DNA of 9,772 bases from Lachnospiraceae bacterium UBA3772 (GTDB lineage Bacteria; Bacillota; Clostridia; Lachnospirales; Lachnospiraceae), in the NCBI GenBank assembly GCA_002371025.1, contig DFFQ01000129.1, positions 1 through 9,772 of the forward strand. The letters run 5' to 3'. The translations under genes were made by a program, and so were the position numbers. Below, in pieces: positions 5,682 through 9,772 of the stretch (positions within the stretch are counted from its first letter, which is position 1; the number at the start of each line of letters is the position of its first letter). Under the pieces are notes generated by a model, which was not told the DNA's origin, ran no database searches, and worked only from the letters and a program-made list of their open reading frames with translations.

Positions 5682-7097
5682 ATGGCGTATAGTGAATCTA
5701 TAAAGAATTTCAATCGAATAAGAGATTATATGCGGGAGTTCTATGTTTATGGATTTAAGAGCCGCAATGAATATGATAAGAAAAGTCAGAGATCCTATGA
5801 TGATGAGAGGCGCAGAATGGAGAGCTGGCTTGGAGATTATATGCAGTTCAGGCAGACTAAGGATGGTAAAAATGTATTTATTTCAATAGATAGCCGCAGT
5901 TCAAACCATAATCCTTTATATAAAGCATGGAAAGCAAAGAGTTTTACTGACGGGGATATTACGATTCATTTTATATTGATGGATATAATGGCTGCAGGGG
6001 GAGAGTTTACCATTAATCAGATTTCTGAAAAAATCGATGAGTATCTTTCTTACTTTGAAGAACCTAAGACTTTCGACGAATCCACAATTAGAAAAAAGCT
6101 TAAGGAATATGTGGAGCAGGGACTTGTTGTAACTGAGAAAAAGGGTAAGGTCATTTATTATAAAATGGCTAAGCTCTCAGATAATCTTGATAAGACAGCA
6201 CTTGAATTCTTCTCGGAAATAGCACCATGTGGAGTGATAGGATCATTTTTGCTGGATAAATATGATGAGGCAAGTGACGAAGAGAAAAAAACTGCTGAAG
6301 CACATGACAAAGTATTAAATGATGATGAGGCAGAAGTATTAAAATTTAAGCATCATTATATAACAGGTGCCATGGACAGCGAAGTTTTATATAACCTTTT
6401 TATTGCTATCAGTAATAAGAGCTGGGTTACGATTAAAGGCTGGAATGCCAGAAAGAATCTGCAAAGGGAACAGGAGCTGATCCCTCTTAAGATAATGATA
6501 AGTGCGCAAAGTGGCAGGCAGTATCTTATGGCTTATTCTGAGCAAACAAGGAGAATCTCAAGCTTCAGGCTGGATAATATAATTTCTGTTGAGCAGGGAA
6601 AATATTGCGATTCATTTGACAAGTTAAGGGCAACTCTTCTAAAGATGCAAAGCCATATGTGGGGCATCAGCTCCCAAAGCAATAATAAAATAGCGACAGA
6701 GGCATACAACACAGTTACAAGCGACAGCCAAAGTAAGGCCAGCGGCGATACTCAGAGCAATAAAAATAACACTGGAAATACTTCTCAGGAAAGACTTGAG
6801 CATGTGGAATTTACAATCCACTACGCTGATTATGAAAGCTTTATTGAAAGGCGTCTTGAAAGAGAAAAACGTTGCGGAAATGTTATTAAAATCGACAAGA
6901 ACACCAGCCGTTTTTCAGCAGATGTCTATGATGCAAGTGAGCTGATTCCGTGGATAAGAACATTTATCTGCAGGATAACAGAGATACATTTTTCAAATAA
7001 GAATATTGAGAAGATATTTAAAAAAGATATTCAGACCATGTACCGACTTTATGGTATAGAGGACGATAAAACACAAGAGATAAAAGAGGATAAATAA
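5682..7097 (+). CDS. WYL-domain transcriptional regulator (first of pair)
   Basis: This is a 471-aa protein. Residues about 94-164 look like a winged helix-turn-helix: a helical start (HFILMDIMAAGG), TINQISEKIDEYL, STIRKKLKEYVEQGLV, then a wing (TEKKGKVIYYKM). Residues about 234-305 form a WYL domain (AISNKSWVTIKGWNAR, ELIPLKIMIS, RQYLMAYSEQTRRISSFRLDNI). The name-giving triad is replaced by QYL at 280-282. The C-terminal part (VEFTIHYADYESFIERRLEREKRCG ... DASELIPWIRTFI) resembles the WCX extension. WYL proteins are mostly transcription factors that sense nucleic acid or nucleotide ligands, as in PafBC. A low-complexity insert (about 331-369) separates WYL from WCX. The stop codon overlaps the next start by one base (TAATG), so the pair is translationally coupled and probably acts together. 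Length is above the usual 300-350 aa because of N-terminal residues and the insert. Confidence 0.85.
   Translation: MAYSESIKNFNRIRDYMREFYVYGFKSRNEYDKKSQRSYDDERRRMESWLGDYMQFRQTKDGKNVFISIDSRSSNHNPLYKAWKAKSFTDGDITIHFILMDIMAAGGEFTINQISEKIDEYLSYFEEPKTFDESTIRKKLKEYVEQGLVVTEKKGKVIYYKMAKLSDNLDKTALEFFSEIAPCGVIGSFLLDKYDEASDEEKKTAEAHDKVLNDDEAEVLKFKHHYITGAMDSEVLYNLFIAISNKSWVTIKGWNARKNLQREQELIPLKIMISAQSGRQYLMAYSEQTRRISSFRLDNIISVEQGKYCDSFDKLRATLLKMQSHMWGISSQSNNKIATEAYNTVTSDSQSKASGDTQSNKNNTGNTSQERLEHVEFTIHYADYESFIERRLEREKRCGNVIKIDKNTSRFSADVYDASELIPWIRTFICRITEIHFSNKNIEKIFKKDIQTMYRLYGIEDDKTQEIKEDK
6672..6788 (+). repeat. S/N/T/Q-rich low-complexity insert in first WYL protein
   Basis: Residues about 331-369 contain almost only small polar residues (NTVTSDSQSKASGDTQSNKN and flanks). 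The segment AACACAGT then TACAAGCG (6708-6723) matches the GH31 insert, where the same blocks (3749-3756 and 3763-3770) are separated by six bases, in the same reading frame. It sits between the WYL domain and the C-terminal WCX-like domain and is probably a flexible linker. Confidence 0.7.
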
Positions 7098-8008
7098 TGA
7101 TCTTTAGTGAATTATATAGCGCATATTATAAGACCATAGCCCTAATAATCAAGGCGGCGATAGATCATCCGCTGGATAAAAATGAGATAAGAAAGATTGT
7201 GGAAGAAAATGCATTTCAGGAAAGTCTTCTTTATGTGGAGCCGGCAATCTTAGACGAAAGGTGGCAGCTCATCACTTCCGATGGAAAGACGCCCATTAAA
7301 AATGTACCTCGGCAGCCTCTTACTTTACTTGAAAAACGCTGGATAAAAGCTGTGATGCTGGATCCAAGGGTGAGACTTTTTACAGATGAGGTTCTGGATT
7401 TTCCTGATGTAGAGCCATTGTTTACGCCAGAAGACTATCTTATTTTTGATAAATATAATGATGGGGATGATTTTTCGAATGAGGATTATATAAGAAATTT
7501 CCGGACGATACTTAATGCGATTAAAAATGATGCTCCCCTTACAATAGATACTGAAAATAGATATGGAAAAATCTTTTCTAAAATAGTGATTCCGAAACAT
7601 CTGGAGTATTCTGAAAAGGATGATAAATTCCGTTTATATGCTGCGGGAAAAGGACAGGGAGAGATAATCAATCTGGGACGGATAAAAAAGTGTGAAAGAT
7701 TTGAAGGTGAGATTGATAAAAGAAAATTCAAAGAAAACAGGCAAAATAAGTCTCAGGTGGTCTTTTTACTTTATGATATAAGAAATGCTTTAGAAAGAGT
7801 GCTGCTTCATTTTGCACATTTTGAAAAGCAGGCAGAAAAGCTGGATGAAAATCTTTATAAGATAACGATCATATATAATAAGGAAGATGAAACAGAGCTT
7901 GAGATCAGGCTGCTTTCTTATGGACCAATGATAAAGGTTATCGAACCAGAAAGCTTTGTGGGGCTGATAAAATCACGCCTCCGTAAGCAGAAGAGTTGCG
8001 GGATATAA
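7097..8008 (+). CDS. WYL-domain protein (second of pair)
   Basis: This 303-aa protein starts with ATG overlapping the previous stop codon by one base. The N-terminal ~140 residues hold a helical region that could be a degenerate DNA-binding domain (LDKNEIRKIVEENAF), then LTLLEKRWIKAVMLDPRVRLF, a segment seen in clostridial WYL proteins. Residues about 146-205 are a divergent WYL domain (PLTIDTENRYGKIFSKIVIPKHLEYSEKDDKFRLYA ... INLGRIKKCERF). The rest fits the WCX C-terminal extension, ending YGPMIKVIEPESFVGLIKSRL. Clostridia often carry such WYL genes in tandem, suggesting a heteromeric regulator like PafB/PafC, though the two here are not close copies. Its ligand and target genes are unknown; the downstream rtcB gene is the obvious candidate. 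The stop codon lies in the loop of a terminator hairpin. Confidence 0.82.
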   Translation: MIFSELYSAYYKTIALIIKAAIDHPLDKNEIRKIVEENAFQESLLYVEPAILDERWQLITSDGKTPIKNVPRQPLTLLEKRWIKAVMLDPRVRLFTDEVLDFPDVEPLFTPEDYLIFDKYNDGDDFSNEDYIRNFRTILNAIKNDAPLTIDTENRYGKIFSKIVIPKHLEYSEKDDKFRLYAAGKGQGEIINLGRIKKCERFEGEIDKRKFKENRQNKSQVVFLLYDIRNALERVLLHFAHFEKQAEKLDENLYKITIIYNKEDETELEIRLLSYGPMIKVIEPESFVGLIKSRLRKQKSCGI

Positions 8009-8026
8009 AGTCTCGCAACTTTTTTT
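7995..8026 (+). terminator. Intrinsic terminator overlapping the second WYL stop codon
   Basis: GTTGCGGGA (7995-8003) pairs with TCTCGCAAC (8011-8019) over nine base pairs with one G-T wobble. The loop is TATAAAG and seven T follow (8020-8026). The stop codon TAA (8006-8008) lies in the loop, so a ribosome finishing the gene would cover the 5' arm. It separates the WYL pair from rtcB and could act as a translation-sensitive attenuator. Confidence 0.88.
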
Positions 8027-8113
8027 CCGTGAAGGGGGAAGATACATTTAATAGAATATAGCTGTAAGTTGAGGAAAGAAAAAAGCTGAACAAAAGAAAG
8101 AAGAGGAAAGTTT
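8027..8113 (+). other. rtcB leader with weak promoter candidate
   Basis: This 87-base gap is very purine-rich toward its end. TAGAAT (8052-8057) is a possible -10 and GTGAAG (8029-8034) a poor -35 at 17 bases, so the promoter call is weak. The ribosome binding site is AGAGGAAAG (8102-8110) before ATG 8114. No palindromic element is present here, unlike the neighbouring junctions. Confidence 0.35.
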
Positions 8114-9343
8114 ATGTTAGAGATCAAAGGTAAAGTAAATACAGCTATAAGCTACGCGAAAGTTATAGAGGAAGAAGCAATAGAACAGATCAGAAGAATG
8201 TGTGACTATGACCTTACAAAAGGCAGCAAAGTAAGGATAATGCCGGATGTGCATGCAGGAAAGGGTTGCACTGTAGGAACAACCATGACCATTGTTGATA
8301 AAGCCTGCCCAAACATTGTTGGTGTGGATATCGGATGTGGCATGCTTACAACAAAATTAATGGATAAAACACTTGATTTCGTAAAGATAGATGAGGCGTG
8401 TCATTTTATACCATCTGGACTTAACGTGTGGGAAGGAAGAAAAGAAAGATTTGATCTTACTGAACTTAGATGCTACAGATCGTTAAGAGATTCAAAAAGA
8501 TTAGAGAGATCCCTTGGTACACTTGGGGGAGGGAATCATTTTATTGAGATAGACAGATCAGAAGATGGAACATTTTATCTGGTTATCCACTCGGGTTCAA
8601 GAAATTTAGGAAAGCAGGTAGCGGAAATCTATCAGCAGCTGGCGGTGGATCTTCATATGGGAAAAGAGGAGTATTTTAAAGAAAGAGACAGATTGATCCG
8701 CGAATATAAAGAGGCTGGAAGAAGAAAAGAGATTCAGCAGGCACTTAAGGAGTTAAAAAAGTCATTTGAAGAAAAACAGCTGGGTGTTCCGGAGGATATC
8801 TGCTGGTTATATGGATCATTTTTGGAGGACTATTTTCACGATGTGGAGATCTGCCAGAGATTTGCTAGAAGAAGCAGAGAGTTAATGGCAGAGATAATCC
8901 TTGAAAGAACAGGACTTAGCAAAGAAGAGTCATTTCATACGATCCATAACTATATTGATACATCGGAAATGATACTTAGAAAGGGTGCTATCGCGGCTCA
9001 TAAAGATGAGCTAGTGCTTATCCCAATCAATATGAGAGACGGGGCCGTGCTTGCAAAAGGAAAGGGAAATCCAGAATGGAACTATTCCGCGCCTCACGGT
9101 GCAGGCCGCCTTATGTCCAGAAGAAAAGCGAAGGAAACTCTTGATATGCAGGCGTATATTGAGACAATGAAGGGGATTTATACAACATCGGTAAACGAGG
9201 ATACCCTTGATGAGGCACCAATGGCTTATAAATCTTTGGAGGATATAATCGACGTGATAAGAGATTCGGTGGACATCATCGACATCATCAAGCCGGTATA
9301 TAATTTCAAAGCTTCCGGGGATAAACATCCCTGGGACAAATAG
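8114..9343 (+). CDS. rtcB: RNA-splicing ligase RtcB
   Basis: This 409-aa protein matches the length of E. coli RtcB. RtcB joins RNA ends carrying 2',3'-cyclic phosphate or 3'-phosphate to 5'-OH ends, using GTP and Mn2+ through a His-GMP intermediate. All the key residues can be seen: DVHAGKGCTVG (45-55), metal ligands D72 and C75 in VDIGCGM, N141/H142 in LGGGNHFIEI, H159 in HSGSRNLGK, H278 in HNY, and the guanylylated H328 in APHGAGR. It should therefore be active and cytoplasmic. No RtcA cyclase or archease gene is in the window. The gene follows two WYL regulators, separated by a terminator, which suggests controlled expression in response to RNA damage, as for other bacterial RNA-repair operons. 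Roles could include tRNA or rRNA repair after toxin or nuclease cleavage. The stop codon TAG shares its G with the following palindromic element. Confidence 0.96.
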   Translation: MLEIKGKVNTAISYAKVIEEEAIEQIRRMCDYDLTKGSKVRIMPDVHAGKGCTVGTTMTIVDKACPNIVGVDIGCGMLTTKLMDKTLDFVKIDEACHFIPSGLNVWEGRKERFDLTELRCYRSLRDSKRLERSLGTLGGGNHFIEIDRSEDGTFYLVIHSGSRNLGKQVAEIYQQLAVDLHMGKEEYFKERDRLIREYKEAGRRKEIQQALKELKKSFEEKQLGVPEDICWLYGSFLEDYFHDVEICQRFARRSRELMAEIILERTGLSKEESFHTIHNYIDTSEMILRKGAIAAHKDELVLIPINMRDGAVLAKGKGNPEWNYSAPHGAGRLMSRRKAKETLDMQAYIETMKGIYTTSVNEDTLDEAPMAYKSLEDIIDVIRDSVDIIDIIKPVYNFKASGDKHPWDK

Positions 9344-9397
9344 TTAACATAAAAATGGACCATAGTCCCGGGGGCAGTGGCCCATTATTATGTTAAC
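9343..9397. repeat. 55-bp palindromic intergenic element, copy 5
   Basis: It begins GTTAACATAAAAATGGACCA (9343-9362), has the centre TCCCGGGGG and ends ATTATTATGTTAAC (9384-9397). The first G is the last base of the rtcB stop codon. It ends 25 bases before the MBL gene. The right-hand T-tract is broken (ATTATTATG), as in copy 4. Confidence 0.9.
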
Positions 9398-9422
9398 CAA
9401 GGTGCAAGAATGTGGAGATAAA

Positions 9423-9772
9423 ATGAGAATCATAAATTTAATTGAAAATACAGAAGGCAGGCTCGGCACTGATTTTGAGCATGGACTATCGTTTTATATA
9501 GAGACTAAAAATCATAAGCTCATACTAGATCTTGGCCAGACTGATAAGGCATTGTCAAATGCCACCAAGCTCGGCATTGATCTTACAAAAGTTGATACAA
9601 TGATCTTAAGCCATGGTCATTATGATCATTCCGGCGGCATTATGTCATTTAGCAGGATCAACCCGGCGGCTGCGATTTATATGCAGAAATCTGCCGCAGG
9701 AGAGCAGTATGCGGACGATGGCGAACTTTCAAATAATGGCAAAGCAGCGGACGACGGCGAACTTTCAAATAA
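9423..9772 (+). CDS. MBL-fold metallo-hydrolase, N-terminal part (runs off window)
   Basis: ATG 9423 follows GGAG (9414-9417) at five bases, and the frame stays open to the last base (116 complete codons). The start MRIINLIENTEG and the stretches HGLSFYIETKNHKLILDLG and LSHGHYDHSGG show a metallo-beta-lactamase fold; SHGHYDH is the HxHxDH zinc-binding motif. The style matches the clostridial MBL group often annotated as dihydropterin-type or 7,8-dihydropterin-6-methyl phosphate synthase-like, not RNase Z or RNase J, but the C-terminal half is missing. Just after the metal motif (from about residue 97) a repeat encoding ADDGELSNNGKA is duplicated where I would expect a short loop. Cytoplasmic; substrate unknown. 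Its link with rtcB is positional only. Confidence 0.85.
   Translation, partial: MRIINLIENTEGRLGTDFEHGLSFYIETKNHKLILDLGQTDKALSNATKLGIDLTKVDTMILSHGHYDHSGGIMSFSRINPAAAIYMQKSAAGEQYADDGELSNNGKAADDGELSN
9711..9772 (+). repeat. 36-bp in-frame tandem repeat in the MBL gene, cut by window end
   Basis: The 26-base segment at 9711-9736 recurs at 9747-9772 with one mismatch (gat/gac), offset 36 bases (12 codons). It encodes ADDGELSNN, then GKA, then ADDGELSN again. More copies may follow outside the window. Confidence 0.85.

Noticed and set aside
1196..9397. CRISPR array
   Set aside because: The repeats are far apart, separated by genes, and no regular spacers exist; the elements are intergenic palindromes.

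Overview
The window reads like a chromosomal segment of a low-GC Firmicute, most likely a Lachnospiraceae member (Butyrivibrio/Pseudobutyrivibrio-like). This rests on AT-rich codon use, strong AGGAGG-type ribosome binding sites, and protein families typical of gut/rumen clostridia. All recognisable genes lie on the + strand and are closely packed.

Layout: (1) the C-terminal end of a VWA-domain protein (1-336). (2) A 233-bp gap holding a hairpin-plus-T-run terminator that overlaps a probable extended -10 promoter, then a leader. (3) A flavodoxin-fold, iron-sulfur-flavoprotein-like oxidoreductase (570-1187). (4) A 682-aa protein with a class I SAM-methyltransferase domain in its C-terminal half and an unrecognised N-terminal half (1283-3331). 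(5) A GH31 alpha-glucosidase-like enzyme (3452-5608). (6) Two overlapping WYL-domain genes (5682-7097, 7097-8008), a terminator, and an rtcB RNA ligase gene (8114-9343). (7) The start of an MBL-fold hydrolase that runs off the window (9423-9772).

The most striking non-coding feature is a family of ~55-bp palindromic elements. They have a conserved left arm (GTTAACATAAAAATGGACCA), a CCCGGG centre and, in the best copies, a mirrored right arm. They fill almost the whole intergenic space at four junctions, starting within -1 to +11 bases of the upstream stop codon, and one junction has two copies in a row. A diverged copy near 430-466 looks like an intrinsic terminator. The position and partly compensated stem changes suggest RNA-level punctuation (termination, attenuation or processing), though a MITE-like origin is possible.

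A second unusual feature is in-frame, low-complexity S/N/T/A/D-rich inserts with internal DNA repeats in three different genes: GH31 (twice), the first WYL protein and the MBL protein. Two of these repeats have the same 36-base period, and two genes share a related NTV..TS..D peptide at the DNA level.

Functionally, the WYL-WYL-RtcB block looks like a regulated RNA-repair module. The methyltransferase and MBL protein could be accessory to it, but that is inference. The GH31 enzyme is probably an intracellular oligosaccharide-degrading enzyme with no evident link to RNA repair.
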